From positions 378,084 through 442,083 of the forward strand of contig FJUW01000045.1 in NCBI GenBank assembly GCA_900074885.1: DNA of 64,000 nt, read 5' to 3'. Positions 50,250 through 62,526 of this stretch are shown here, one piece after another. This DNA comes from Rhynchosporium graminicola (taxonomy: Eukaryota > Ascomycota > Leotiomycetes > Helotiales > Ploettnerulaceae). The notes under the pieces are model-generated. The model did not search any database and had not been told where the DNA came from. It saw only the letters and a list, made by a program, of their open reading frames with translations. The translations under genes and the position numbers were made by a program. Positions within the stretch are counted from its first letter, which is position 1. The number at the start of each line of letters is the position of its first letter.

Positions 50250-50439
50250 TGTTGCTCTATAGTTAGGAGTAGCCGAGTATCTGCGCCCGATCTTAGCCAG
50301 CCACATGTTTCTCTCTTCCGAAGTCTCGACTACCTTGGTTCTGCAGCCACTATATAACTTATATTACAATGAAAATACTAATGTAAACGACTCAGGTGAG
50401 AGTTCTTGATCGTACGTACACGATAGAGTGATACCAACA
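50250..50439 (+). repeat. 3' LTR of element C3 (190 bp)
   Basis: Starts TGTTGCTCTATAG, ends GAGTGATACCAACA, followed by the TSD GTAAT. It shares GAGTATCTGCGCC and TCTCGACTACC with the C1 and C2 LTRs but is otherwise diverged. Confidence 0.82.
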
Positions 50440-50444
50440 GTAAT

Positions 50445-53433
50445 AACTGATATAAAGGAGCGTTATAAGCAACTAAATACTACTAACTTCAGACGACCGT
50501 TTATGGCAATCCTGAGCTTGAAAACTTGAAAGTCGGCTTCCTAAAAATTTTTACCTGCTAGTGCTTCGAAGCCTTCGAATGGAGACGCTGTGTTTGGTCG
50601 CTATCTAAATCAGTGGAGACGATTACATTCCCAATGTCTGCATTATTCTTTCGAGGGTCAGACATACTAACCTCCGTCGGCTCACTTCATTTCCTCAATG
50701 TAAAGGGCATCTCTTCGGGATAGCAGAAATATCTTAAATGCGTTTGTCAATATATCAGTCTCAGATCAATGGATGTTCAACGAATCGAACGAATCGGAGA
50801 TTACCACTTCCAGTTCATTAAAGAATTAGACCTGGTTGACTTCGCCGGAAGCTGTTTATCAACGGTAGAGGGAAGTAGCGGCTTCGGCGACACCGGTCCA
50901 TATCGACTCAAAAGTGCTAAACTGATTCGATTACTTTACTAAGTTCTTTGCGTCAATTTACACTACCAATTTATTCAAGTAAAGCGCTGACGTCAATTTC
51001 CAAGCGAGTAATGTGCTGTGTCTGGGATGGTCGGATATCGTTGTTCTTGTAACTGTCGTGCTGGCTTGATGCACTGTCTGATTAATGGATCCCCACAAGC
51101 GACCATAACAAATCCTATTGTCTTCATGTACCGGGTCTGCGGCCTCTAGGGAGTTCCATTATTGAGTCTGAAGATCAGATATGGAGGGTAGGCCCGGATG
51201 TTGGCCATGGTGAAGGCATAATCCTTGCACCAGACTTCGAAAGTTCGAAACTGTTATCAGCCAAGTATTGTCTCGGTAATGTCTTTCCTCTTGTGTCGAT
51301 CTGGTCCGGTTGACGGGAAGCTTGATTTGCCTCTGCTAAAACGCCGGACATGACAAGCGGAACCGCATTTAAATCTATACCCATCAGTGAGATTGGGCAG
51401 CAGGCACTGGAAGCGGCCATCTGCAAGTGACTCACAAGCGTTCTGTATAACTCGTGTTGTTGATAGCTAGACAACTCCAGCGTACATGTTTACGCTCAGT
51501 ATTTACTGATTAATCATGGACGAGACCCATATTTTGCTCTCGAAAATTACACTGCTTATATGACGAGTTATGGCGCTTCGAATCTTCTCTCTTGGTCGAC
51601 GCTCCTTGCGCCGGATTAGCTTCTGGGAAAATACTGCTTCCTTGAACTGTCTGCCAGTAGACAATATATTGGAAGATGCTGTTTCGGTCCAAGGAATTAA
51701 GATCACCCTAGGTCGCAAGTGTATTGATGGCGCGAAGTAGACGCTTGTAGCCACCACCAACACAAGACCCCACTATTATGAGAGTGCTCTTCACCTATAT
51801 GATTCATTAGACTATACTCGTCGGAGAAATGATTGTCGCAGGGTACCTGGTGAGGGTTTCTCCTTCTGGAGGTTTTAGTGGTGGTCTTTCCACTCTCCAA
51901 ATGCATCGATGGCGGGTGCTTCTTTTCACGCGAAGCATAACTCAGAGTATTTCAAAACGAGGCAGCAGTCTTTTGACTCAGACTGACAAATTCGGTTTTC
52001 GTAGTATAGCAATTCCCAGTAATGCAACGTATTCGATAGAGTATCTCCCTGGCAAGCTCAGGGGCCTTCCAACTTGGCTTATTCCTCGTGGACGTCAAGT
52101 ATCTGGCCGCAATCGAAAACTCTACATGAGATTAAAGACCTTACCCCTCGAGCTTTCGCAGTACGAAACGAGCCGTGAAACTTGATTCTCATCTGGAAGC
52201 TTGCACTTTCTCAACTACACCACATTTTGCGTCGTCGTTCGCTCACCCGGATACGGTCTTACCCATTGTTCAAGCCGATCGTCATCGCCATTTACTTAGC
52301 TCAGATCATTCGCATTGGGTAAGGATGGCCCTACTTCACGTTTTCTCCATTCCGAGCCGCTCCACTAATCGTCAGATAATATGGGTATACAGAAGATCTA
52401 TAGTGTGTTTGCCCCGCCCCTGTAAAACCACAGTGGCACGGAGTGGATACATTCGAACTTCTGGAGAAACCCAGTATAAAGCTAATCGTGTTACGAGATC
52501 TCATAACATAACGACGATCATTGGAGCTGGCCCATGGCCGTTGAACATACACGCAATGAGAGGTGCTATTATCGGACTTACTACTAAGTAGGCTTGTCAG
52601 AAAGATGATCAGACTTATACTCCTACAGAAAAGTCACCCAAGGGAGGCCTCGTGGGCCCAGAGTCTGAGATTATGTGTTATGGATTATGGATTAAGGTTG
52701 GCACGAGGGTGTTCTGGGAAATACAACATGCGCAATTAATCAGTTATGTTTTGTCTGGCTTACCCATCATATGTGGGGCTGTGTTGATACGAAGCGAGCG
52801 ACCCATACCCTTCCATGACCAGCACGAGCTGTCAATGCGTTTGTTGGTCCATGTCCACGATCGCTTCGATCATTGCATACCAACAGATAGGCATTTCTTG
52901 TGGAATTCCAACAACATTCGAGACTGCCAATACAACAATAATGCAGTAGGTGGTACCCTAGTGTACGCGTAGCTGGGAAATCATTTAGATTAGCCCAGAT
53001 GATCAGATTGACATGATGGGGCATGAGAACCTTATTTGACTTCAATGGGCTTCCCTGCAACTGCAGAGAAGTGCCAGAACATACTTCCGGTGGAAGATTG
53101 TCTGGATGAATCTCGAACGCAAAGAACTCAATTCCTGCCAAACGAGCCAAGCTATCGACGAATACTCCTAATCCTGCATCTCGGTTCGCAATGATACACT
53201 AACTTTCTGCTCTGGGGAGTCGGGACTGAACCAACAAGCAAGCACCGGACAGTGGACAGGGGCTCGCATCTCATTTTACTCCTTGCCTCACTCCCAGCCT
53301 TTCCCTTCCTTCTTACGATTGCTCCAGTGCTGGCGCTTCTATCAATGTTCTATCCATTCCTTTTTGTTTCCGAGAACTCAAAGATTGGCCATAGAGGAGA
53401 CTCTGTGAAACCACATGAAGACGTGCTGCGAAG
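50445..53433. other. Intergenic or decayed coding region; no gene recognised
   Basis: Composition is like that of the genes to the right, and frames of 60-138 codons occur on both strands (51175-51474 minus, 51703-51906 minus, 51829-52185 plus, 52175-52591 plus, 52767-53150 minus), overlapping each other. None shows a motif I can name. The minus-strand stretch from about 53190 to 52970 reads best as protein (GLGVFVDSLARLAGIEFFAF then a Pro-rich part), so a decayed gene is possible. A CDNHF...HIGEEH pattern near 51850 resembles half of a C2H2 finger but stands alone. Confidence 0.5.
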
Positions 53434-55180
53434 ATGAGACTCACGAATTTTCTATCGCTTTTTGCACTGGTGTCTGCAACAGCCGTTCAGGCTGAGTTTT
53501 CCCAGTATCTATCTGAAATCCCGGAGTGCGGTGTGAGTTGTCAGAAGGATTTGCCATTGGACTACAAACAGCTAATGTACCTCCAGATACAATGCATCCT
53601 GCAAATCTTACCCACATCCGTATGTGGCTTGACGAACGAGACATGTATCTGCGAAAACGAGGATGTCGCAGCGAGAACGCAGTCCTGCCTGGTGCAGAAC
53701 TGTACTGTCCTTGAAAGTTTTCGTAAGCACAACCTGCTTAAATAACTTGATTGAGCTAACTACTTCACCTGTAGAGGTTGCGAATATTACCGCCTTGGGC
53801 TGTGGGAGAGAGCATCCAGATAGATCAAGGGATATAATCTATACCACAGTATTGGGAGCATTCGCGGTACTCTGTGTGATCATGCGGATGATATCGAGAT
53901 GGGAAGAAGGAGGCTTCAATCCTGATGATTACTTCATGGCATTTGCAGGGGTGAGAGAAGAGCCAGGCCTTGCAGATACGTCGGACTTTCACTAACCTGA
54001 CGAAGCTATGCATGATACCATTATTAACGACAGGGGATCTTTGTATGTGACCGAGCGGTACTCTTGATACGAAAGTCTTCTAACGTGTTTGCAGCTGCTA
54101 AGTACGCCTTCGGACAAAACATTTGGGACATTCCAACAAATCACATAGTTCTTGGGTTGCAGGTAAATATGTCATCTCCCACATCTCCAAGGTTACCTTG
54201 CTAATCGGTACCAGTTCTTTTACTGGGGCGAGATCTGTTATTTCACTGTATTAGGTGCTTGCAAGATGTCGATTTTGATGTTCTACCTACGAATCTTCCC
54301 ATCGCAAGCGTTTCGAAACTGGTGCTTTTCACTCCTAGGTGTGGTGACAATGGCCATGGTCGTTTTCCAACTCATGACTCTCTTTCAGTGCTGGCCAATT
54401 TCTTATAACTGGCACGGCTGGAAAGGTGAAATGCAAGGCAAATGTCTGAATATCCAGGCTTTCAATTACGCTTCTTCGGCGGTCAACATCATCCTGGATT
54501 TTGCTATCTTGATCTTACCCCTTCCATGGCTAATTAGACTGAAGGTTGGGTTAAAGAGGAAGCTGAGCATCATTTTCATGTTCAGCATAGGAATATTGTA
54601 AGTCGCACACGTCCACCCTAGAAAAAGTTGGAATCGCTAATATCATTTAGCATCTTCATCGTGTCCGTTCTCCGCATCAACTTTGTGAACAAGTTCAAGG
54701 CTTCGGTCAATCCAACTTGTATGTGCAGGTGACGTCCTGAAATTGCTTTCCGCGCACAAGCAGTAGCTGACTTGCTTCATCTCAGGGGATTACACGGATG
54801 CGATAATATGGAGTGGGGTCGAAGTGCACACTGCCGTGATAGTACCATGTCTCCCAGCCATTCGATCGCTCCTATCACGACGCTGTCCTAAAATATTCGG
54901 CATCGACACGCAGGCAGACACAAACAAGTCATACGAAAGGTCTCGCGGACGCGATATCCCCCGTTCGAAATCGTTCAAGATGGTCTCGATCACTACAACC
55001 TGTGCACCGGGGAAGGTTTCAGATGAAGAATCAGAGGATGGACAGCGATTCTCCAATTCAAAAGTCTGCTTCAACCTCGGAGATCAGATGAAGGGGACTG
55101 TTCATACGGGTATCACGGGAGGGAGGCTGGCCACTTTTAGAAGTAATGAGCATTTGGTGCCGGAGAAGCATGACATGTGA
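53434..55180 (+). CDS. CFEM-domain, seven-transmembrane Pth11-like receptor
   Basis: Seven exons fit one frame of 471 codons: 53434-53722, 53775-53950, 54006-54042, 54095-54162, 54215-54597, 54651-54718, 54786-55180 (introns 52-67 nt, GT-AG). The product has a signal peptide (residues 1-20), then a CFEM domain with all eight cysteines (32, 36, 54, 64, 71, 73, 85, 90), a short linker, and a fungal rhodopsin-like domain with seven hydrophobic segments. Family landmarks: DDYFMAFAG, YAFGQNIWDIP, YWGEICYFTV, KMSILMFYLRIF, and NPTWDYTDAIIWSGVEVH before the last helix. The cytosolic tail is about 100 residues, Ser/Lys-rich. Proteins of this class sit in the plasma membrane; Pth11 of the rice blast fungus acts in surface sensing upstream of cAMP signalling. 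Ligand and role here are unknown. The 37-nt exon 3 is the least certain part. It lies about 7 kb from the RIP-mutated block. Confidence 0.88.
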
Positions 55181-56013
55181 TGTGTGGACTTGATGTGTGG
55201 TCTTGGCTTGCCCAGGTAGAAATCTGCCTTCTCCGATTCCAGAACAGAAGTTGTGGCATCCGATAATCTAGTCTGGGGCCTCAAGAATTGATGTACAGCC
55301 TGGTAACAAATAATTTTGTCGGTATATGGACGTGTACTTACTGTACTTACATGGGGAAAGCCGAGCGGCTAGATGTCGGATCATTGTGTGGCAGGGTTGT
55401 GCGGGCACAAGAATAGGATTCCCAGACCTCTGGAAAGGAGAAATTGGTGGAGGAATGATCCCACGAAGAAAGGAGATGTTTACGCACGGATTGTGTTGGA
55501 GTCCGAGTATGATACCGGGTCTTCTTTTTGCTTGTTCAAAATAATTCCAAGAACATGAACGAAGTGCCATGCCCACATGTCGAAAGTAGAGACCAATCAT
55601 AGTTTTGTAGACTCCTGATGAAAAATGTTACGAACTATTGATTTTTGACGTTTGACTGAATCAGCGCCATGTTTTCACTATCGTTAGACAATAGTCGGTC
55701 CGGAGGGGAATAGTCAGTCCAGTGCACCAAAGTACGGCACCTCAATCCAATCCACAAGTCTCAGATAAGTGGTTCTTTACTCGTTGCAAATCATTGATTC
55801 ACCAAGAAAATCTACTCACAAGTGAACACAAGACATATCGAAAATTTGAAAATTGTAATTTGCGTCTATAGGTATCTATTCGTTGTTCTCGTCGCTGTAA
55901 TAACACATGTGCTTCGCTATACACTCCATTCAAACAAGCCACTAACGCCTCTCCTCAAGTCATGGCCAATTAGATATTAACATAAATTAAAGACAAAAGA
56001 AACATGAGCCAGC
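55181..56013. other. Convergent intergenic region, no gene seen
   Basis: Separates the 3' ends of the receptor (plus) and the calcium pump (minus). Short frames on both strands around 55270-55600 overlap and carry no motif. Terminators and poly(A) sites cannot be placed by eye. Confidence 0.6.
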
Positions 56014-59000
56014 TTATCGAGTAACACCCCGCTCTACATCTCTCTCTCCCTCAACCAGGATCTCAGGGACATCCTCGGTAATGATTACAGGAGGAGTAGG
56101 CATCTCCTTCGTTTCTTGAACTGTCTCCTCTTCCCGAGATTCAGTCTTCTTGTTCTTCTTGATGCTAGGTATCTTAGCCCAGACACGAGAAAAGGTTCTT
56201 CGGAGAGCGCGGTAAACGGTGCGGAATGGTCCACCAATGTGGTGTGCGATCTTGGCGAACCAAGGGTCGGGGAAGCATCTGATAAGAACACCCATGGGTA
56301 GAGATAACGAAGCAAGAACCAGACAGATAGCCCATTGAACACCATCGATGCGGGTAATAGAGAACGCCTTGCCACCCACAAAGATGATGGCGATTTGCGC
56401 ACCAACCATGATAATGTTGATGCCGATGAAGAAGAAGTTGCGGTGGATGCCAACAAAAATGTTGAGCTTGTTGTCCAGGCGACGGTTATTGAATTCGTTG
56501 AAGATTTGCATCCAGACGAATGTGTTGAAAACCATGGTACTGAGCTCGAGTCTCTTGTTCTCACCAGATCTATCACCTGGGAACTGGGCACTGAAGTCGT
56601 AACCGAGGATCTTCTGACCAGCGAAGTACAGGACAAAAGTAACGGCCAACTGGAAGATAGCCTGTCCGATGATCATCTTCCACATGTTCATCGTAATGAG
56701 TGGGGCTCTCTTGCCAGCTGGTTTGCGGTTGAGAATCTCGGGTGTAGGAGGATCAGTGGCGAGGGCGAGGGCAGCAAAAGTGTCCATAATGAGGTTGACC
56801 CATAGGAGTTGCACGGCTGTAAGCACGGAATGCATGTCAGGGCTTGAGACGGCGGACACAAAGGTCAAGAGTACAGCTGTAATATTGACAGTGAGTTGGA
56901 ATTGCAGGAACTTTGCCACAGCATCGTTGACTGCGCGTCCCCACATGAGGGCCTTGACGATCGAGGCGAAGTTGTCGTCCATAAGAATAATGGCCGAAGC
57001 CTCCTTAGCGACCTCAGTTCCGGCGATACCCATGGAGAATCCGACATCTGCGGCTTTGAGAGCAGGTCCATCATTAGTTCCGTCTCCAGTCACAGCGACA
57101 GTCTCGTCTAGTGATCGGAGCTTTTGTACCAAAATCTGTTTATCTTGTGGAGAAGAGCGAGCAAGGACTGCCAGACGAGGAAGAATATCGGTCATAGCCT
57201 GGTCAGACAGCTTACGGAATTCGGGGCCTTCCATAACAATATCGTTGACCTCATCGGTAGCGCTAACGATGCCACACTCCCTGGCAATGGCACGGGCAGT
57301 TATGATGTTATCTCCTGTGACCATACGAATCTTAACGCCTGCGAATTGACACTTAGCTACGGCCTCGGGCACACCTGGTCGGACTGGATCTTGGATACCA
57401 ACGACACCGCTAAATACCATGTTGTTGAAGACCTGGTCGAACTCAGCTGCGGAAGGATCAGCGGATGTTTGTGTTCCAGCTGGAGGCCAGGATGAGAAAT
57501 CGCGATAGGTAAGACCGATGGTGCGGAGAGACTTCTGGGCGTATGTCTGGATAGTATCAGTAAGACGTTGCTTTGGTGCTCCGGTGATGTCGGAGATCTC
57601 GCCCGTGGTAACATCTGCAACAGAAGAGCAGGCTTCCAAGACAATTTCAGATGCTCCTTTGACGAAAAGGCGATATTCCTTTCCATGTTTGATGACTACA
57701 CCCATGCACTTCTTGTTGGAGTCAAATGGGAAAAGTTGGACGATATCGGCATTAGCTCGCTCATTGGTAAGAGTGTCCATGGCGAAGTGATCTTTAGCAA
57801 AGTTGAGAAGAGCCATTTCAGTTTTCGAACCAATGAAACTTGGGACTCCATCCTCGATACCCTCAAAAGCTGTAGAGTTGATAGCGATGGACTTGACAAT
57901 GAGATCTCTCATTTCCTGTGGGACCTTCTTGGAAAACGTAGCAGCGTCAGCAGCCTCAAACAATTCCGGGCCGAAAGTGCCAGCGACGACCGACATCTTG
58001 TTCGTCGTCAAAGTTCCAGTCTTGTCAGAGCAAACGGTAGTGGCATTTCCCATAACCTCACAAGCCTTAAGGACACGCACAAGATTGTTCTCCTTAAGCA
58101 GGCGAGTTGTGGCGAATGCCAGAGCGAGTGTGACAGCAAGGGGTAAGCCTTCCGGAACAGCCACGACGATAACAGTAATGGCTACAATGAGAATGTCCGT
58201 GAAGGAAGATGCCTTTTCAGCTCCGGTTCTGCTATCTCCTGAAAGACTGGCCAAGAATCTGAATAATAGAACGAAGAAGAGTAGACCGGCGGCGCTGTAT
58301 CTGTTAGTTATGAATGATACTGATTATTCGATAACACCACTTACGCTGTTCCGAGTTTGGCGATGGCTCCAGCCATCTTACCAAGCTTGACCTGAAGAGG
58401 TGTCTCCTCAGGCTCGGTTCTCATGGACATCATGATCTTACCAAAGCTTGAGTTGACACCAACTGATGTGACAAGATAAGACCCGACGCCTTCTAAGACC
58501 TTTGCACCAGAGATAATGAAGGGATCAAGGTCCTTGTGGTTTGCGTGACCCTCCTCCAAGAGACGCGATACTTGAGCACCACCAGTTTTCCTAAGCGAGT
58601 CTGATTCACCAGTTGCTGATGACTCGTCGCACTTGACATTGTGACCAGTAATGAAGATGCCATCTGCAGGAATCATGTCTCCAGGCTCAAGATGAAGCAC
58701 ATCTCCAACCAAGATATCGTGAACATTGATGACCACAGTCTTTCCAGAGCGAATCACATTGACCTCACGATCATCTTTCTATGATTTTTGTCAGCATGCC
58801 TTCCAAATTGCGGACAAGGGTACAGACCTTCGCATTAAGCTTGACGAAAGCTCGCTCCTTTTGCCAGTCGTTCAAACTTCCAACAATTACTACAATAACA
58901 ATGGCGACAACAATCGCTACACCTTCTACCCAATCAACTTTCGCTCCGCCCTCCGCTTTTTGTCTGGCTGCCTCTTCGGGATCTGAAGAGACGGGATGTG

Positions 59001-59752
59001 TGCGGAATGTTTCGTAAAGCTGCATAGTAATTAGCGGTTGAATATTCAAGGACGAAAGATGCGCTTACACCTAACGCCAAACTGATGACCGCGGCGCCGG
59101 TCAATAGTAGCAGGACCTTGTCATTGTATGCTCTCCACATGAGTTTCCATAGAGGTGTAGCTTTTTTCGTAGGTATAACATTATTCTTAAAAACTCGAAT
59201 TCGATCGGAAAAGGATCCTGGTTGTCCCCCTGTCGACCTTAACGCCATCGGAGAGCTTTCGCCTTTGTAATAATCTGATTTTGTGACATCCTGAAATGAT
59301 ACCGTTCCCTCCAACTCCCCTTCGTCAATACTCAAACCAGTATTGATATCAGTTCTCAGCCCGCGCGCGATTCCCGGGAGGCCACCCAGAGCTGTAAAGG
59401 CAGCTAACGACTTGGGATTGAGTAATTTGTTCATCTGGCCAGGGCTGAACGCGAATTTATTGTTTTGTACCTCAAAATCGGCTTCGGTTCCGGGGTCTGG
59501 AGAAAGCGCATTGTCGCCATCTTGAAATGTGATACTGGACGTCATGCTAGCACCTCCAGGTGTATTGGGTGGTAGTAATGTTTTGGCGCTTTGCGCACTG
59601 AGGAATGAGGTATCTGACGTTGCTCTTGGTCGTCCTCCAGATATGTCTTCCTCGTCGTCATGGACCTGCTCAATCAGCCTTGTGTTACAGCCTTGGCTCG
59701 AGGTACTTACAGTAAGGCCACCCGTTTGTAGTCTAGGAACTCCTAGAGACAT
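56014..59752 (-). CDS. pmc1: PMC1-type calcium-transporting P-type ATPase
   Basis: Four exons on the minus strand: 59752-59069, 59019-58828, 58778-58345, 58300-56014; introns of 49, 49 and 44 nt; 1198 codons if a 45-nt in-frame segment (59666-59710) with splice-like ends is kept, 1183 if removed. P2B (PMCA-type) pump that uses ATP to move Ca2+ out of the cytosol; PMC1 of yeast is vacuolar. Residues for the longer form: N-terminal regulatory region of about 150, TGES 348-351 (actuator), PEGLP 486-490 in M4, CSDKTGTLT with phosphorylated Asp 529, KGAS 651-654 (nucleotide binding), TGDN 765-768, TGDGTND 841-847 (hinge), then M5-M10 with NLIMDTFAALALATDPP. The C-terminus is acidic with no evident long calmodulin-binding extension, as in fungal pumps. 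All key residues are intact. Intron 2 has an unusual GTCTGT donor. The start gives a conserved-looking N-terminus and lies about 75 bp from a TATA-like box. Confidence 0.95.
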
Positions 59753-59827
59753 GTTGGCGTTCGTGAAAGGGTCAAAAAATATCGTATGCAGAGTAGGGCT
59801 TTTTCAGATGGAGAAAACCCGTCTGGG

Positions 59828-59834
59828 TATATAT
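59828..59834 (-). promoter_or_regulatory. Candidate TATA box of the calcium pump gene
   Basis: TATATAT, 76-82 bp upstream of the ATG at 59752. It is the only such box close to the start. Position alone supports it. Confidence 0.3.
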
Positions 59835-62331
59835 CGGTGTAGATTGGGGAAGAGAAGATGATGTCCTGTGTGGCCCCTCACACATAGGTATATGGACAAC
59901 GAGATGCACAGCCTACCAGACTAAGGAAGGAATAAGCCAAGGCTTCAAATGCCTCAAAAGTCTGAGAGATCTCGTCGTCGTCGGTTATGGAGAATACTTC
60001 TGAAAGCATTCGCGGAGCGCCTCCGCTCCGTCCCTTTGCCCAGAGGAGAGGTGCAAGCCCGCCACGGTCGATAAACTTGATGCTTCATAAAGAGCGGATA
60101 CTCAAGACTACCGTGCGACTCTCGTCCAACGGCGTTCAAGGGTTCTGATCAGGCCAAGCAAACGACATGACAATCGCACTCGAACGAACGAGGTTGACAG
60201 CCTGGGCAGCGTCTAGATTTTCGATGCTACAGGTTTGTCAGAGCTAAGCGAGCTGCCAAGGGGGGGCAGTGCAGTCTTGGGGGGGGGGGGCAGTAAGCCA
60301 CCCTTAACATGCGTTTGGGACTTAATAAGGTTTGCGACACACCTTTCCCTCTCAAGAAGCTTCTCGGTGGACATTGCGCATTCTCCGATGCTATCGCGCA
60401 CAATTCCTTGCGTAGTTAGTTACAACATGAGTCGTCATGCGCGAGCAAGAGAGCACGGCTAACGAAACGAGGAGGCTGAGTGAACAGAACAAACGGAGGC
60501 GATGATATGTCAACGGAGCAGCCAAGACTCGCCTAAGATATTTAGCGCCGGCTGGCATACTAGGGCCTTGGCGTCGATGGGAATTTTCCCCCGCCGACAT
60601 TTGACCTTCTGGAATGTCTCTGCGCGGCGGCTTACATGTGACGCAGGCATTGATGACACTTTAGACGAAGAATCCTAACTGCGCCCTGAATAGTGAGCAT
60701 TAGATGCCCGAACAGTCGATCGCGGATCAGATCCTCGGTCTCGGAATGAGTCTCAGTCTCGACCAAAATCATGAAGAATGATACCACGTGATTTGACGCC
60801 ACTTTCAGCTCAGCCACATGTGACAGACACTGACTGCACTGCAGGGCCAGCCAGTCAGTCGCTGAAGGGACGTTTCGACGGAGGGGGCGAACCTGACGCT
60901 GGCTGTGCAAGTTACGAATGCAAATACTATCTTCCATTCATTTCAGCGGCGGCGAGTTTCAAATGCTTGCCGTATTCTACCTTGTCACCTGAATCTCTCA
61001 GCTTCTTCCAGTGCCGACAGCTTATGGCCGTGAATCATTACGCCTTCGCCCACTTCTAAGCCACTGGCATACTTTCAGCATTATCCTACTGTCATGAGGT
61101 TACAATAAAATCCACCATACGTATCGGACTGGATGGAGTTCGTCCTCGCTGTCTCAGTGGCCACAGCACAGCTCCTGTACAGCGAACGATCTCTGACGAA
61201 GACTGTCCAGCTGTCATGGTGGCTACAAAATATGCTGACAGTCTCTGTATCTGGCAAAAGTTCGCTGGAGCAAATCAATAAACTAAGAGTATCGACAATG
61301 CAAAACCAAAATCACACGGAATGACCAATGGGAAAACTGATTGGGAAAAAACTTCAAGGCATACTCTGGGTATATCACAATACCGAAGTACAATATATAC
61401 TTGTATACTGCTCTCGGAAGCTCGTTGCATATTTAGCTAGAGCTAATGCTCCAGATACGGCTATGTGATTTATGTCGTGGCCAGCCATGTCCTTAAGTTT
61501 GAGTCCGGTTGGCTCGGAGTGACGAAGTGTCATTTACACCAAAAGGCAGAAGTGATGAAAATTCGACTTCGTGGCTTCTAGAAGTGACGGAAAAGTGACG
61601 AATCTGGTTGGCTCTCTTTCCTATCTAATACGATCTCTACTTTCCTATTCTCTTCGTTGCTTCTCTTAAATTGCACTAACAGCCAAACTGATGCAAATCC
61701 ATCGCTTCAGCTAGCCGTGAAAACATCTGCCGTGTATTTCAATAACTCCTTAACCTCCCTAAAATATGATTGAACTTCGGGAGCTAATTAACAGATTACC
61801 TGCCACGATTTGACCTCGAAGTAATTAAAACATTATAGCTCCGTGGAAACGTAAGGTTATTAGAAAAATTCTATATATGCATAGAATTAATTTTATTGAA
61901 TACTTATAATCGGACCCTAAAACATGCTCCGGAGCTATCAGGTGCCGAATGAAGAAGAGCCCACCTACTATGTTAGCGAAATGTGGGGAGGCTTCAACAA
62001 ACCCACGCTTCATTGTTCGAGCTTTACGGTACAAGTATTCCTTTCCAGAACAATGTCCGATTTGATAGCGTTGCAAAAGTATGCAAATCCTGGGCAATTG
62101 AATGAATACCCACCCGCACCGAACATGTCCCACGTTCTAGCCGTTTGAGCGAACCTTCGTACGGTACTTCCGTACCTCCTGTTGGTGAAAAGCTTCCTCT
62201 CCGCAAAGCCAAAAATGAGGGGTATGCAGGGCATCTAAGTGGACGTCAACATTATCCATACACATAACGACCAGGTTACTGCCCTATGAGAGCTGGTTGC
62301 ACATGCCGGAAGAACATGTCGCATGTACAGG

Positions 62332-62345
62332 TATAAATTATAAAG
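62332..62345 (+). promoter_or_regulatory. Candidate TATA region of the MFS gene
   Basis: TATAAATTATAAAG, about 180-195 bp upstream of the ATG at 62527. Supported only by sequence and position. Confidence 0.3.
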
Positions 62346-62526
62346 CTTGGCCTGGTTCATGGGGTGGAATTTCGGCATTTATCATTTCGCGTTTCCCGCT
62401 GTTTTTCCTTTTAAACTTTGACTGCTATCCTTCCCTGGCATATATGGGCTATAACCAGAGAACGTGTAACGTTTTGTGAGCTTCCGTTTTGGAAGTCCTC
62501 GTTCAAATTTCAAAAACAACCCAAAA

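Larger units (their letters stand above)
49127..50439 (+). mobile_element. Element C3: copia deletion derivative carrying an unassigned segment, not visibly RIP-mutated
   Basis: Flanked by a perfect TSD GTAAT (49122-49126 and 50440-50444). The left end is the first 66 bp of a copia C-type LTR (49127-49192; TGTTGGTCCATAGTCACG), after which homology stops. The right end is a full LTR of 190 bp (50250-50439, ending GATACCAACA). Between them are an unassigned segment (49193-49700), a small piece of copia Gag (about 49830-49890, LILKGATLQHYYHG-like), and the C-terminal coding end of copia pol (about 49918-50030) with its downstream region and the conserved palindrome at 50226-50246. CpA and TpG are normal here. 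An element that keeps only short stretches in common with other copies could escape RIP, which needs several hundred bp of duplication. Confidence 0.82.
59753..62526. other. Divergent intergenic region between the pump and the MFS transporter
   Basis: About 2.8 kb holding both promoters. Two runs of G (60260-60266, seven; 60279-60290, twelve) lie about 0.5 kb upstream of the pump gene. A single GAGGCTG (60472-60478), the core of the yeast Crz1 site, is present but would be expected by chance. Frames of 60-110 codons occur on both strands without motifs. No tRNA was recognised. Confidence 0.6.

Noticed and set aside
51703..51906. C2H2 zinc-finger gene on the minus strand
   Set aside because: One CxxxFS...H...H-like pattern only, no second Cys at the usual spacing, no further fingers and no exon context.
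56085..56636. Long frames on both strands inside the calcium pump gene (also 56335-56805, 56669-57349, 57568-58146 and 57803-58390)
   Set aside because: Shadows of the strongly coding pump exon; none has its own conserved motif.
60472..60478. Crz1/calcineurin response element upstream of pmc1
   Set aside because: A single 7-base match more than 700 bp from the start codon is expected by chance.
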